64,000 nucleotides of DNA from Propionibacteriaceae bacterium (GTDB lineage: Bacteria > Actinomycetota > Actinomycetes > Propionibacteriales > Propionibacteriaceae), in assembly GCA_905372155.1 (NCBI GenBank), contig CAJPNZ010000001.1, positions 62,001 through 126,000 of the forward strand, given 5' to 3'. Below the pieces are notes generated by a model, which worked only from the letters and a program-made list of their open reading frames with translations, had not been told where the DNA came from and did no database searches. Positions 45,624 through 55,881 of the stretch are shown here, one piece after another. The translations under genes and the position numbers were made by a program. How positions within the stretch are numbered: the first letter of the stretch is position 1; every line of letters starts with the position of its first letter.

Positions 45624-46343
45624 TCACGCTTTCGGATCGGTCATGAGTTGCAGCAGTTCTTGGCTGGTACAGCGGCCAAGATGTCTCACGGTTCGGCCGT
45701 CGTGCATGATCACGATCCTGTCCGCCGTGGCGGCCGCGTCGAGATCGTGGGTGACCATGATGATCATCTGTCCCTTATCGGCCATTCTCCGGAGGGTTTC
45801 GAGAACGATCTGCGTGCTCTGCGAATCCAAAGCACCTGTTGGCTCGTCCGCGAATACGATACCGGGGTGGCGTGCGAGCGCCCGGCAGAGCGCTGTTCGC
45901 TGCTGTTCACCACCGGAGAGCAAGCGGGCTGGTGTGCGGCTGCAACGGCTCAGGCCGAACGACTCGATGAGGTCCCGGACCAGGTCATGGGGTGCCGGTT
46001 CGTGGTCGAGCAGGAAAGGAAGAGCAATGTTCTCCTCAACGGTGAGGAAGGGCACCAAATTGTACTGCTGGAAGACGAAGCCGACCTCGGAGCGGAGCAT
46101 CTTCGCCCGCTTGGCAGCGGACTGCTGATAGACGTCGCGACCGTTGATCGTCACCGTGCCGGAAGTCGGTTCGTCCAAGCCACTCAGACACATCAGCAGC
46201 GAAGATTTCCCGGAACCGGAGTGCCCCACGACCGCGGTTAGACCACCTCCCCGCAACTCCAGATCGCATCCATGCAGAATGCTGGTCTCGGTCCGTCCGG
46301 TCGTGGCGACACGATGGAGGCCTTGAGCGCTGAGCGCAATCAT
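45624..46343 (-). CDS. MacB/LolD-type ABC transporter ATPase
   Basis: The 239-aa ATPase has Walker A GHSGSGKSSLLMCL, the Q-loop FVFQQYNLVPFLTVEENIAL, the signature LLSGGEQQRTALCRAL, Walker B GIVFADEPTGALDSQS and the switch His in IIMVTHDLDAA. This pattern belongs to ATPases working with FtsX-like permeases, such as antimicrobial-peptide exporters and lipoprotein or macrolide exporters. ATG 46343 is chosen; GTG 46346 just before it fits a GGAAA ribosome site equally well. Its partner permease gene downstream is interrupted by a mobile element. Confidence 0.85.
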   Translation of the reverse strand: MIALSAQGLHRVATTGRTETSILHGCDLELRGGGLTAVVGHSGSGKSSLLMCLSGLDEPTSGTVTINGRDVYQQSAAKRAKMLRSEVGFVFQQYNLVPFLTVEENIALPFLLDHEPAPHDLVRDLIESFGLSRCSRTPARLLSGGEQQRTALCRALARHPGIVFADEPTGALDSQSTQIVLETLRRMADKGQMIIMVTHDLDAAATADRIVIMHDGRTVRHLGRCTSQELLQLMTDPKA

Positions 46344-46346
46344 CAC

Positions 46347-46666
46347 AAGAGAGTTTCCTTCCACGATGTAGTACGTATGACCGGAATCGAGCAGTCGCGG
46401 TTTCGAAACGGGTCCGGTCGCGCTCGGGACCGTGATCATTCGCTGCTGAGGGGCGGCTCATTGAAGAACATGTCGGGATCATCGATGGCAGCGGGCCTTG
46501 TTCGCGAGTTTTCCTCGGACCAAGGAACTCGCTGATCGGTGGGCGGTCCGTGAGCTGATCCACAGACCGCGTGCCGACCGGCAAGATTCCCAATCAGGGC
46601 GAACTCGGGGATCGCCGTGAGTGAACTTCGAGTTTTGAATTCTCGAGTCCCCGCGGGGCGGGGGTA
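46347..46666. other. Gene-free stretch of about 320 bases
   Basis: I see no credible gene between the ABC ATPase and the response regulator. It presumably contains the ABC operon promoter and a GC-rich inverted sequence (CCCCGCGGGG near 46652) just past the regulator stop. Confidence 0.5.
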
Positions 46667-47311
46667 TCAACTGGAGAGCAGGGTCAGCACGGCCTTCACC
46701 CGGCGGTGAATGCCCGGGTCCGGGTGGAGACCGAGCTTGGAGAAGATGCGCTGGGTGTGCTTCTCGATCGCCCCTTCCGTCACCACCAGGCGTTTCGCTA
46801 TGCCGGCGTTGGTGTGACCCTCGGCCATCAGCCCCAGGACTTCTCTCTCCCTGGGGCTCAGCTGGGCGACGGGGTCCGCCTTGCGGCCACGCCCCAGGAC
46901 CTGCGCCACCACCTCGGGATCGAGAACCAGCCCGCCCTCCGCGACACGATCCGCAGCTTCCAGGAAGGTGTCGATGTCGGCGACCCTGTCCTTGAGGAGA
47001 TACCCGAGGTGGGCACCGCCGTCGGCGAGCAGCTCCTGAACGTAGGCGGCCACGACATACTGGCTCAGCAACAGGATCGGGGCCTCACCCCAACGGCTGC
47101 GGATCTCGACAGCGGCCCGCAGGCCTTCGTCAGTGTTCGATGGGGGCATGCGGATGTCGGTGATGATCAGTTCGGGACGCAGCTCCAGTGCGCGAGGCAC
47201 CAGTTCCGTTCCGCTCCCGACAGCGGCGATCACTTCGTGACCGCCGTCGCCCAGGATCAACGCCAGGCCCTCACGCAGCAGGACCGAGTCGTCGGCTATC
47301 AGGACCCGCAA
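46667..47311 (-). CDS. NarL/LuxR-family response regulator
   Basis: The 214-aa regulator has a receiver domain (LRVLIADDSVLLREGLAL with the acidic pair, phospho-acceptor Asp in LIITDIRMPP, Lys in YLLKDRVAD). The C-terminal LuxR helix-turn-helix is LSPREREVLGLMAEGHTNAG with EGAIEKHTQRIFSKLGL. Its best start is TTG 47311, inside the last codons of the kinase gene, with GAGG about 10 bases upstream; earlier in-frame codons are shadow sequence. It forms a two-component pair with the kinase. Possible targets are the nearby envelope genes (inference). Confidence 0.88.
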   Translation of the reverse strand: MRVLIADDSVLLREGLALILGDGGHEVIAAVGSGTELVPRALELRPELIITDIRMPPSNTDEGLRAAVEIRSRWGEAPILLLSQYVVAAYVQELLADGGAHLGYLLKDRVADIDTFLEAADRVAEGGLVLDPEVVAQVLGRGRKADPVAQLSPREREVLGLMAEGHTNAGIAKRLVVTEGAIEKHTQRIFSKLGLHPDPGIHRRVKAVLTLLSS

Positions 47312-48591
47312 GGGATCACCGCCTCGATCGTGGTCGGCCCCCCGGCTGGGGATGTGACGGTCAGCCTGCCGTCGACTCCTTGGAGGCGTTCCTCCAGACC
47401 CGCCAGGCCGTGGCCCTTGGCCGTCGAGGCGCCGCCCACGCCGTCGTCGGTGATGGTGGCGTACAGCCAACCGTCCTGGACCGCGGTGATCAGGTCGATC
47501 GTGGTGGCCCCGGAGTGTTTGTTGGCGTTGACCAAGGCCTCGGAGATCACGAAGTAGGCCGCCTGCTCGACGTGATCGGGCAGCTTTTCGGGGATGCTGG
47601 AGTAGACGGTCACCGGGATGGCGGAGCGCGCGGCGGTCTCGTCGATGGCGGCCTCGAGCCCACGGTCGACCAGCACCGGCGGTGCGATGCCGCGGGACAA
47701 CTGCCTCAACTCAGCGAGGGTTTCCTGGGTCTGGGCCATGGCATTCCCCAGCATCTCGCGGGCCCGTTCCGGGTCCTGATCCAGCTGCCTGCGGGCGCGG
47801 GCCAGATCCATGTTGAGTCGCACGAGTCGCTGCTGCGGGCCGTCGTGGATGTCGCGCTCCAGTTTCCGCAGGGCCCCGGTCTCGGCGCGTTGCACCGCGG
47901 CCCGGGAGTCGCGGAGCTGAGTGATTCGGGCATTGTTGCGGGCCCTCAGGTTCAGCAGGGCATCGCCCACCGAGCCGCGCAACCAGGCCAGTCCGCGAAA
48001 CACCGGTGGCGCCAGCTTGATGGCGAGCAATCCCACCACTATGTAGACGAGTGCGTCGAGGATCCTCACGAGGGTCGGGTTCAACATGGGAGTGAAACCC
48101 GTGCCCCACCAGTAGAGGTAGGCGAGACCGCCGCCCTGCGAGTGGAAGATCTCGTTGAGCAGGGCGGAAACGGGGCCTGTCACCGGCCCCGTGCACAGAG
48201 CCGTCCAAACCAGGGCGAGCGCCCAGGTGAAGGTGGAAGTGATGAAGCCCACGAGCACCCACAGGACATCGAGCCATGATTGGGGATCGGAGATGACGTT
48301 GAACATCGCCTTGAACCAGGAATCCCCTTCCCGACGCTGTCGATAGTGCAGTGCTGCCGGTTCGCGTCCGAAGAGTCTCGCCTGGGCGTGCCGCTCCATG
48401 GTGGCGAACCCGCGGGCCACCAGTAGGGCGAAGGTCAGGATGGGGATGCCAACCCAGACGACGGCCGTACCGATCCCGAGCGCCGTGAAGGTCATGACCA
48501 TAACGAAGGCGATCAGCATGACGGGAAAGCCGAGCAGTAGGTAGGCGATGGTTCCCCCGAGGGGAGGTTGAAAGGTGCGGTTCGTGTTCAT
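47299..48591 (-). CDS. Sensor histidine kinase (HisKA_3, NarL-partner type)
   Basis: The 430-aa membrane kinase has four to five transmembrane segments in its first 200 residues. The dimerisation/phospho-acceptor motif LERDIHDGPQQRLVRLNMDL follows, and then an HATPase_c domain with ISEALVNANKHSGATTI, ITDDGVGGA and GHGLAGLEERLQ. The short extracytoplasmic loops suggest that it senses a membrane or envelope state, or works with a partner protein. ATG 48591 is chosen; 25 upstream codons are unlike the family. Its 3' end overlaps the regulator gene by 13 bases. Confidence 0.88.
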   Translation of the reverse strand: MNTNRTFQPPLGGTIAYLLLGFPVMLIAFVMVMTFTALGIGTAVVWVGIPILTFALLVARGFATMERHAQARLFGREPAALHYRQRREGDSWFKAMFNVISDPQSWLDVLWVLVGFITSTFTWALALVWTALCTGPVTGPVSALLNEIFHSQGGGLAYLYWWGTGFTPMLNPTLVRILDALVYIVVGLLAIKLAPPVFRGLAWLRGSVGDALLNLRARNNARITQLRDSRAAVQRAETGALRKLERDIHDGPQQRLVRLNMDLARARRQLDQDPERAREMLGNAMAQTQETLAELRQLSRGIAPPVLVDRGLEAAIDETAARSAIPVTVYSSIPEKLPDHVEQAAYFVISEALVNANKHSGATTIDLITAVQDGWLYATITDDGVGGASTAKGHGLAGLEERLQGVDGRLTVTSPAGGPTTIEAVIPCGS

Positions 48592-48668
48592 GGTCTCACT
48601 CTTCACCCCAGCGGACCGTGTTCCCATCCCGCTGGCCCGAGACCCGGGGTGGGGCTGGCCCGACACTT

Positions 48669-49304
48669 TCAGAGCAACTCCTTGAACTTCTTGAAGAAAG
48701 CTTTGTGCTTCGGGCCGTACACCTTGACGTCCCCGAAGATGCAGAACCCGGTCAGCACCAGCTCCGGGCCGTTCTCGTCAGGCTCCAGGCCGGCCACCCC
48801 CACGTCCCCGAAGATGCAGGCGGTCTCGTTGCGAACCCTGACCCCGGCGGGCACCCGCAGGACCACGTCTCCCATGGCCACCATGACGTTCAACTGGGAG
48901 GAGACCGAATCGAAAACGGCCTTGGTCAGGTCCAGCTTCACGTCACCGAAGACCGTGTTCACGTAGGTGTTGGTGCGCACCCGCCAGCCCTCGCCCCGTT
49001 TCGCGTCCCCGAAGATCGCGATGATGTTCTCGCTTCCCGGCCCCGCCCCCGCCGGATCGACCAGCGCACATGACTGGTCGCCCCGGGTTCTCTCCACCAG
49101 ATACGAGGCGGGCCTGGGATCGGTGGGTACCAGATCGGTGGTGATCTCCCGAAGATCCCCGAAGGTTTTCGCCTCCCAGGTTCTGTTGAGGCGTTCGTCG
49201 TGCTCCTCGCGCGTCAGGCGGCCGTCGGAGTAGGCATCGGTCAGCAGCTGTTCGATGGCCGTGCGATCCGCGTCCGAGCAGCGCAGGTGGTCCGGTTGGG
49301 GCAT
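48669..49304 (-). CDS. DUF1707 / LiaF-like C-terminal domain protein
   Basis: The 211-aa protein has an N-terminal DUF1707 domain (RCSDADRTAIEQLLTDAYSD, then RLTREEHDERLNRTWEAKTF). A beta-rich LiaF-type C-terminal domain carries three FGD repeats (IAIFGDAKRG, NTVFGDVKLD, ACIFGDVGVA) and a fourth, GFCIFGDVKVYGP. No transmembrane segment is evident. Such proteins often lie beside envelope-stress kinases, and LiaF is an inhibitor of LiaS signalling; it sits 77 bases upstream of the kinase gene here. TAAGCT ends 7 bases before ATG 49304, so a leaderless start is likely. Confidence 0.82.
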   Translation of the reverse strand: MPQPDHLRCSDADRTAIEQLLTDAYSDGRLTREEHDERLNRTWEAKTFGDLREITTDLVPTDPRPASYLVERTRGDQSCALVDPAGAGPGSENIIAIFGDAKRGEGWRVRTNTYVNTVFGDVKLDLTKAVFDSVSSQLNVMVAMGDVVLRVPAGVRVRNETACIFGDVGVAGLEPDENGPELVLTGFCIFGDVKVYGPKHKAFFKKFKELL

Positions 49305-49311
49305 GGGGGTC

Positions 49312-49317
49312 AGCTTA
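49312..49317 (-). promoter_or_regulatory. -10 box of a probable leaderless promoter for the DUF1707 gene
   Basis: Minus-strand TAAGCT ends 7 bases before ATG 49304. Confidence 0.45.
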
Positions 49318-49361
49318 CGCGGTTCCCACCGGCCCGTGAGGGTCCGATCCGCATCCCGGGG

Positions 49362-49367
49362 TAGGGT
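49362..49367 (+). promoter_or_regulatory. Probable -10 box of the dnaE promoter
   Basis: TAGGGT lies 34 bases before GTG 49402, which has its own AAGGAG ribosome site. The box is back-to-back with the DUF1707 promoter. Confidence 0.35.
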
Positions 49368-49401
49368 TGGTGCCCGTTCGGGTCGGATGGAAGGAGCAGT
49401 C

Positions 49402-52400
49402 GTGGGGGATACGTTCGTGCACCTGCACTGCCACACGGAGTTCTCGATGCTCGACGGCGCCGCGCGCGTTCATGACCTGTTCAAGGGCGCGGAACGCATG
49501 GGCATGCCGGCGCTGGCGATCACGGATCACGGGAACCTCTACGGGGCCTACGAGTTCTACAAGGCCTCCAAGAACTATGACGTCAAACCCGTCATCGGTC
49601 TGGAGGCCTACCTCACCCCCCGCACCCACCGCACCGAACGCAAGCGGGTGCAGTTCGGCGACGGCACCGGCGACGACGTCTCATCGAAGGGCGCCTACAC
49701 CCACATGACGATGTGGGCCTCCGACAAGCAGGCCATGCACAACCTGTTCAAGCTCAGCTCCCGGAGCTCCCTGGAGGGGTTCTTCTACAAGCCCCGCGCC
49801 GACCGGGAGCTTCTGAACGAATACGGCAAGGGGCTGATCGCCACCACGGGCTGCCCCTCGGGTGAGGTCCAGACCTTCCTCCGGCTCGGCCAGTACGACA
49901 ACGCCCGGGCCGCGGCGGCGGAGTTCCGCGACATCTTCGGGGAGGGCAATTTCTACGTCGAGCTGATGGACCACGGCCTGTCGATCGAGAACAAGGTGAG
50001 ACGCGACCTGCTCCGCATCGCCAAGGACCTGAACCTGCCCCTGGTGGCCACCAACGACCTCCACTACGTGCACGCCGAGGATGCCGATGCCCACGACACC
50101 CTGCTGTGCGTCTCGGCGGGTTCCCGCAAGGCCCAGACCGACCGGTTCAGGTTTGACGGTTCCGGCTACTACCTCAAGAGCCCTGAGGAGATGCGGGCCC
50201 TGTTCAAGGACATCCCCGAGGCCTGCGACAACACCCTCGCCATCGCGGAACGCATCGAAACCGTTTTCGACGAGGGCATCGGCACCTACATGCCCCGCTT
50301 CGACTGCCCCGACGGCGAAACCGAGGACTCCTGGTTCCACAAGGAGGTGGAGAAGGGACTCCACCAGCGCTACCCCGACGGCATTCCCGACGAGGTCATC
50401 GAACGCGCCGAGTTCGAATCCGGAATCATCGCCAAGATGGGATTCACCGGCTACTTCCTGGTGGTCGCGGACTTCATCAACTGGGCCAAGAACAACGGCA
50501 TCCGCGTGGGTCCCGGGCGCGGGTCGGGCGCCGGATCCATGTGCGCCTACGCCATGCGCATCACCGACCTCGACCCCCTCAAACACGGCCTGCTGTTCGA
50601 GAGGTTCCTCAACCCCGAACGCATCTCCATGCCGGACTTCGACATCGACTTCGACGATCGCCGCCGCGGCGAGGTGATCCAGTACGTCACCCACAAGTAC
50701 GGATCCGACAAGGTGGCCCAGATCATCACCTACGGCTCCATCAAGGCGAAAGCCGCCGTCAAGGACGCGTCCCGGGTGCTGGACATGCCGTTCGCCGTCG
50801 GGGAACGGATCACCAAGGCCATGCCCGCCGACGTCATGGGCAAGGGGGTTCCGCTGCCGGAGCTGTTCAATCCGGAACACAAACGCTACGCCGAGGGCCA
50901 GGAGTTTCGCGACCTCTACGACTCGGATCCGGACGTCAAGACCGTGGTCGAGGCGGCCAAGGGAATCGAGGGCCTGAAACGCCAGTGGGGTGTGCACGCC
51001 GCCGGGGTGATCATGTCGAACGCCCCTCTGCAGGACGTCATCCCGGTGATGAAACGGGAATCCGACGGCGCCATCATCACCCAGTTCGACTACCCGGGAT
51101 GCGAATCCCTCGGGTTGATCAAGATGGACTTCCTGGGGTTGCGGAACCTCACGGTGATCGCCGACGCGGTGAACAACATCAAACTCAACCGCGGCATCGA
51201 CATCGTGCTGGAGGATCTTCCCCTGACCGATCCGGCCACCTACGACCTGCTGCAACGCGGCGACACCCTGGGGGTCTTCCAGCTCGACGGTGGCCCGATG
51301 CGACAGCTCCTGCGCTCCATGCAACCCGACTGCTTCGAGGACATCTCCGCCGTCGGCGCGCTCTATCGTCCCGGTCCCATGGGGGCCGACTCGCACAACA
51401 AGTACGCGCGACGCAAGACCGGGCGCGAGAAGGTGGAGCCGATCCACCCGGAGCTCGCGGAGGCCCTCGAGCCGATCCTGGGGGAGACCTACGGCCTGAT
51501 CGTCTACCAGGAGCAGGTGATGGCGATCGCCCAGCAGCTCGCCGGCTACACGCTGGGTGCCGCCGACATGCTCCGCCGCGCCATGGGCAAGAAGAAGAAG
51601 GCGGAGCTGGATGCCCACTACGAACGCTTCAGCAAGGGCATGCAGGAACGGGGGTTCAGCCAGGAACCCATCGACGTGCTCTGGAACATCCTGTTGCCGT
51701 TCTCGGACTACGCCTTCAACAAGGCCCACTCGGCCGCCTACGGGGTGGTCTCCTACTGGACTGCCTACCTGAAGGCGAACTACCCGACCGAGTACATGGC
51801 GGCGCTGCTGCAGTCGGTCCGCGACGACAAGGACAAGTCCGCCGGTTACCTGGCGGAATGCCGCCGCATGGGGATCCACGTCCTACCCCCCGACGTCAAC
51901 TCCTCCGAGATCGCCTTCACCCCGGTCGGCAAGGACATCCGTTTCGGGCTGGGGGCCGTCCGCAACGTCGGCGACAAGGTGGTCTCCGCATGGACCGCGG
52001 AACGGGCCCGGGCGGGAAAGGCCAAGGACTTCCACGACTTCCTCGACAAAGCCCCCCTGTTGATGTGCAACAAGCGGGTGATCGAGTCGCTGATCAAGGC
52101 CGGCGGGTTCGATGAGCTGGGGCACACCCGGAGGTCGCTGATGACCGTCCACGAGGACGCCGTCGACTCGGTCATCGAACTCAAGAAGAACGAGGAACAC
52201 GGGCAGTTCGATCTTTTCGGGGACTTCGGTGGTGGTGGCGAAGAGGGTGGTCTCGACAGGCAGCCCGTCCCCGACCTGGACGAATGGGACAAACGCACGA
52301 AGCTGGCCTTCGAACGGGAGATGCTCGGGCTGTATGTTTCCGACCACCCGCTCAACGGCCTGGAACACGTGCTGCTCCAGCACGGCAAGCATTCGGTTTC

Positions 52401-52941
52401 GAGCCTAGCCGCGGAGGGCGGCTTCCGTGGCGAGACCACCGTGTGTGGGCTCATCACGTCGGTGACGAGGCGGGTCAACAAGAAAGGGGCCTTCTACGCG
52501 GTCCTCATGTTGGAGGACCTGGAAGCCAGCATCGAGGTCACGGTCTTCCCGAAGGTCTACGACGCGGTCGCTCAGTACCTGGCCCCGGACACCATCGTCT
52601 CGGTCAAAGGAGTGGTCGAGGACTCGGAAGACCGGGCACGGATGCGGGCCCAGGACGTGCACGCCCCGCAGGTGAGCGCCGATGGTGGCTTGGGATCAGT
52701 GGTGCTGACCCTGCCGACGGTGCGCTGCACTCCCGGGGTGGTGGGCAACCTCAAGCAGGTGCTGTCAGGCCATCCCGGATCGGCGGAGGTGCATATCCAG
52801 CTCCGCAACGGCGACCGGCTCACCACCTTCCGGCTCGGCAACGGGTTCCACGTCACCCCGAGCTCGCCGCTGTTCGCCGACCTGAAGGCGCTCCTGGGGC
52901 CGAGCTCGGTGTCCTTCGGGAGGGGGGCGGCGCATGGCTGA
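49402..52941 (+). CDS. dnaE: DNA polymerase III alpha subunit
   Basis: DnaE1 is the replicative polymerase. The 1179-aa protein has an N-terminal PHP domain (FVHLHCHTEFSMLDGA, AITDHGNLYGAYEFY), the polymerase core with the catalytic Asp residues in MPDFDIDFDDRRR and GPGRGSGAGSMCAY, and FNKAHSAAYGVVSYWTAY. The helix-hairpin-helix, OB-fold and C-terminal domains follow. The start is GTG 49402, preceded by AAGGAG with 5 bases between; the frame is open for 49 more codons upstream, crossing the promoter. The 3' end overlaps the DUF2567 gene by 8 bases. Confidence 0.96.
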   Translation: MGDTFVHLHCHTEFSMLDGAARVHDLFKGAERMGMPALAITDHGNLYGAYEFYKASKNYDVKPVIGLEAYLTPRTHRTERKRVQFGDGTGDDVSSKGAYTHMTMWASDKQAMHNLFKLSSRSSLEGFFYKPRADRELLNEYGKGLIATTGCPSGEVQTFLRLGQYDNARAAAAEFRDIFGEGNFYVELMDHGLSIENKVRRDLLRIAKDLNLPLVATNDLHYVHAEDADAHDTLLCVSAGSRKAQTDRFRFDGSGYYLKSPEEMRALFKDIPEACDNTLAIAERIETVFDEGIGTYMPRFDCPDGETEDSWFHKEVEKGLHQRYPDGIPDEVIERAEFESGIIAKMGFTGYFLVVADFINWAKNNGIRVGPGRGSGAGSMCAYAMRITDLDPLKHGLLFERFLNPERISMPDFDIDFDDRRRGEVIQYVTHKYGSDKVAQIITYGSIKAKAAVKDASRVLDMPFAVGERITKAMPADVMGKGVPLPELFNPEHKRYAEGQEFRDLYDSDPDVKTVVEAAKGIEGLKRQWGVHAAGVIMSNAPLQDVIPVMKRESDGAIITQFDYPGCESLGLIKMDFLGLRNLTVIADAVNNIKLNRGIDIVLEDLPLTDPATYDLLQRGDTLGVFQLDGGPMRQLLRSMQPDCFEDISAVGALYRPGPMGADSHNKYARRKTGREKVEPIHPELAEALEPILGETYGLIVYQEQVMAIAQQLAGYTLGAADMLRRAMGKKKKAELDAHYERFSKGMQERGFSQEPIDVLWNILLPFSDYAFNKAHSAAYGVVSYWTAYLKANYPTEYMAALLQSVRDDKDKSAGYLAECRRMGIHVLPPDVNSSEIAFTPVGKDIRFGLGAVRNVGDKVVSAWTAERARAGKAKDFHDFLDKAPLLMCNKRVIESLIKAGGFDELGHTRRSLMTVHEDAVDSVIELKKNEEHGQFDLFGDFGGGGEEGGLDRQPVPDLDEWDKRTKLAFEREMLGLYVSDHPLNGLEHVLLQHGKHSVSSLAAEGGFRGETTVCGLITSVTRRVNKKGAFYAVLMLEDLEASIEVTVFPKVYDAVAQYLAPDTIVSVKGVVEDSEDRARMRAQDVHAPQVSADGGLGSVVLTLPTVRCTPGVVGNLKQVLSGHPGSAEVHIQLRNGDRLTTFRLGNGFHVTPSSPLFADLKALLGPSSVSFGRGAAHG

Positions 52942-53491
52942 GATCCGCCCCTCCCGGGCCATGCCACGCCTGCTGTGGCGTGTGCTCCAGTTCCTCGGCG
53001 TGCTGCTGGGGCTGGGAGTCCTGTGCGCCCTCGCCTGGGCATGGCTCGCACGCAGACCCGGGTATCTCGTGTCCCAGGAGCTCGGAGCGAGCCTGTCGGA
53101 ACGGGGGCTCGCCGAAGTTTTCTCGACGGATGCGTTGTTCGTGCTGCTCGCTGCCCTGAGCGGCATTGCGATCGGGTTGATCTCCTGGTGGTGGTTCAGG
53201 AACCGTGGCTGGTGGGTGTGCGTGGCTGCCGTCGGTGGGGCGCTGGTGGTCTGTCTGCTCACATGGCTGGGTGGGACGTGGATCCTGCCACCGACCTTCG
53301 ATTCCCGCCTCGCTGCGGCCTCCGGCGGGGATGTCATCCCAATCGACCTGACCCTGCACTCGATGTCCGCCCTACTGGTGGGGCCGTTCTGCGCCATCAC
53401 CCCCGTCATGCTGCTCGCGGCATTCTGGCCCGAATCGCCTCCCGTTCAGGTACCGCCGTCGGAGCCCCGGAGGATCGCGGCGGTAGACTGA
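52934..53491 (+). CDS. DUF2567-like membrane protein
   Basis: The 185-aa protein has four transmembrane segments (about residues 12-38, 66-88, 92-114 and 142-163) separated by short loops. The arrangement and position resemble actinobacterial DUF2567 proteins, found between dnaE and hisD in several genomes. The role is unknown. It overlaps dnaE by 8 bases. The hisD promoter -10 box (TAGACT) lies over its last codons and stop. Confidence 0.65.
   Translation: MAEIRPSRAMPRLLWRVLQFLGVLLGLGVLCALAWAWLARRPGYLVSQELGASLSERGLAEVFSTDALFVLLAALSGIAIGLISWWWFRNRGWWVCVAAVGGALVVCLLTWLGGTWILPPTFDSRLAAASGGDVIPIDLTLHSMSALLVGPFCAITPVMLLAAFWPESPPVQVPPSEPRRIAAVD
53484..53489 (+). promoter_or_regulatory. -10 box of a probable leaderless hisD promoter
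   Basis: TAGACT ends 8 bases before GTG 53498 and overlaps the DUF2567 stop codon. Confidence 0.45.
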
Positions 53492-53497
53492 CCGACC

Positions 53498-54799
53498 GTG
53501 CTTAGAACGGTTGACCTGACCAACCTCGAGGGCGATTACCGCGCCCACGTTCCCCGAGCGGTTTTGGACGTCGCGGGAGCCATGGACGCGGTGCGGGGGG
53601 TGTGCGACGCGGTCCGTGACCGGGGAATCGACGCACTCGCCGAGTACTCACAACGCTTCGACGGCGTGGTTCCCGGGGCCTTCCGGGTGCCGGAGCGGGT
53701 GCTGGCCGAGGCCGCCGAACAGCTCGACCCGAAACTCCGGGAGGCCTTCGACGAGTCCATCAGACGTCGCCGCCTGGTCGCAGAAACCCTGGAATGCGAT
53801 CCCGACCCCGTCCCCGCGGTCCTGGCCGAGGGCGCCCGGGTGGGGTTGCGCAACATCCCCGTCGAACGGGTCGGTCTCTACGTGCCGGGCGGGCTCGCCC
53901 CGTTGGCTTCCAGCGTGATCATGAACGTCGTTCCCGCCCAGGTGGCGGGGGTCCGGGAGATCGCCGTCGCGTCCCCGCCGCAGGCCGGTTTCGGCGGCTG
54001 GCCGCACCCGAACATCCTCGCGCTGTGCCACATGCTCGGGGTCGAGGAGGTCTACGCCGTCGGTGGGGCCCAGGCAATCGCGATGTTCGCCCACGGGGTG
54101 ACTGGTCTCTGCGCCCCCGTCGCCATGGTCACCGGCCCCGGGAACATCTACGTGGTGGCTGCGAAACGGCTGCTGCGGGGAATCGTGGGCATCGACTCCG
54201 AGGCCGGACCCACCGAGATCGCCATCATCGCGGACTCCTCAGCGAATCCCGCCTACGTGGCCGCCGACCTGATCTCCCAGGCCGAGCACGACCCGATGGC
54301 CGCATCCGTCCTGATCACGGACTCCCCGGAACTCGCCGACCTGGTGGCGGCCGAGCTGAAACCCCGGGTGGCGGCCACGAAACACCGGGAACGGATCCGC
54401 ACCGCCCTGACGGGTCAGCAGTCAGCCGTGCTGCTGGTGCGTGACCTCGACCAGGCGGTGGAGGTGGCCGACGCCTACGCCGCCGAGCACCTGGAGATCC
54501 AGACTCGCGACGCCGGAAAGGTGGCCTCCCGGATACGCAACGCCGGCGCGATCTTCGTCGGCGATCACTCACCGGTCAGCCTCGGCGACTACTCGGCCGG
54601 CTCCACCCACGTCCTGCCGACCGCTGGCTGCGCGTGCCACGGATCGGGTCTGAACGTGCGCTCTTTCATGCGCACCGTGCACGTCATCGACTACTCGGCG
54701 CAGGCCCTGAGTGAAATCGCCGACGGGATCGAACGGTTCGCGCTGGCCGAGGACCTGCCCGGGCACGCCGCGGCCATCACGGTCAGGACGAGGCGATGA
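53498..54799 (+). CDS. hisD: Histidinol dehydrogenase
   Basis: HisD oxidises L-histidinol to histidine in two NAD-dependent steps with a bound zinc. The 433-aa protein shows [46 protein letters not shown], the zinc ligands in [13 protein letters not shown], and [16 protein letters not shown]. It starts at GTG 53498, probably on a leaderless transcript. It leads hisD-hisC-hisB-hisH, each overlapping the next. Confidence 0.96.
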   Translation: MLRTVDLTNLEGDYRAHVPRAVLDVAGAMDAVRGVCDAVRDRGIDALAEYSQRFDGVVPGAFRVPERVLAEAAEQLDPKLREAFDESIRRRRLVAETLECDPDPVPAVLAEGARVGLRNIPVERVGLYVPGGLAPLASSVIMNVVPAQVAGVREIAVASPPQAGFGGWPHPNILALCHMLGVEEVYAVGGAQAIAMFAHGVTGLCAPVAMVTGPGNIYVVAAKRLLRGIVGIDSEAGPTEIAIIADSSANPAYVAADLISQAEHDPMAASVLITDSPELADLVAAELKPRVAATKHRERIRTALTGQQSAVLLVRDLDQAVEVADAYAAEHLEIQTRDAGKVASRIRNAGAIFVGDHSPVSLGDYSAGSTHVLPTAGCACHGSGLNVRSFMRTVHVIDYSAQALSEIADGIERFALAEDLPGHAAAITVRTRR

Positions 54800-55881
54800 G
54801 CGGGCTCTCCGGCCTGCCGCTCCGGGACGATCTGGTGGGGGAGGAACCCTACGGCGCACCGCAGATCGACGTGCCCGTGGTCCTCAACGTCAACGAGAAC
54901 CCCTATCCGCCATCCGGTGAGTTGAGGCGGGCCATGGGGGAGGCCGTCCAGGAGGCCGCCGCGACGATGAACCGCTACCCGGACCGGGAGGCGGTGGCGC
55001 TCCGCGAGGACCTGGCCTCCTACCTCGGCAACGGCCTGACCGCCCGCAACATCTGGGTGGGAAACGGATCCAACGAGATCATGGGGCAGCTGCTGACCGC
55101 TTTCGGCGGGCCGGGTCGCAGGATGCTGACCTTCACCCCCACCTATTCCATGTATCCCGAGTACGCGCGCAACACCTGCACCGCCTACGTGACCGAGCCC
55201 CGCAACCCGGACTTCACCGTGGATGCCGACCTGGTGCTCTCCGCCGTGGAACGCCACACCCCGACCGTGGTCGTCATCACCACCCCGAACAATCCGACCG
55301 GCACCTGCACCGCCCCGGAGGTGATCGATGAGATCTGCTCCGCCACGGACGCGATCGTCGTGGTCGACGAGGCCTACCAGGAGTTCTCCCGCCACCCCGG
55401 GGCGTTGCCACTGCTGGCCAGGCACCCCGGGCTCGTGATCACCCGCACCATGTCGAAGGCCTTCGCCATGGCCGGTGGGCGCGTCGGATACCTGGCGGCC
55501 GCCCCGGAGGTCGTGGACGCCTGCCGGATCGTTCGGCTGCCCTACAACATGAGCCTCCAGACCCAGGTCCTGGCCCGGGTGGCCCTCGCACACCGGGACG
55601 AACTGCTGGCCCGGGTGGAGGAACTGGCCGAGGAATGCCGGGCCTTCCAGGGCTGGCTGCGGGGCCACGGCTACGAGGTGGTGCCCTCGGAGGCGAACTT
55701 CGTGCTGTTCGGGCGCTTCAAGGACCGCCACGCCGTGTGGCAGGGGCTGCTGGATCGCGGGGTGCTGATCCGCGAGACCGGACCCGAGGTATTCCTGCGG
55801 GCCTCCGCGGGCACCCCCCGGGAAATGGCGGCCCTGAAACGGGCACTCGCCGAGATCAATCCGGAAGGACGTCATTCATGA
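54796..55881 (+). CDS. hisC: Histidinol-phosphate aminotransferase
   Basis: HisC transaminates imidazole-acetol phosphate with glutamate. The 361-aa fold-type I PLP enzyme has [47 protein letters not shown], the PLP Lys in [17 protein letters not shown] and [15 protein letters not shown] 54796 overlaps hisD and the stop overlaps hisB (both ATGA), indicating translational coupling. Confidence 0.95.
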   Translation: MSGLSGLPLRDDLVGEEPYGAPQIDVPVVLNVNENPYPPSGELRRAMGEAVQEAAATMNRYPDREAVALREDLASYLGNGLTARNIWVGNGSNEIMGQLLTAFGGPGRRMLTFTPTYSMYPEYARNTCTAYVTEPRNPDFTVDADLVLSAVERHTPTVVVITTPNNPTGTCTAPEVIDEICSATDAIVVVDEAYQEFSRHPGALPLLARHPGLVITRTMSKAFAMAGGRVGYLAAAPEVVDACRIVRLPYNMSLQTQVLARVALAHRDELLARVEELAEECRAFQGWLRGHGYEVVPSEANFVLFGRFKDRHAVWQGLLDRGVLIRETGPEVFLRASAGTPREMAALKRALAEINPEGRHS

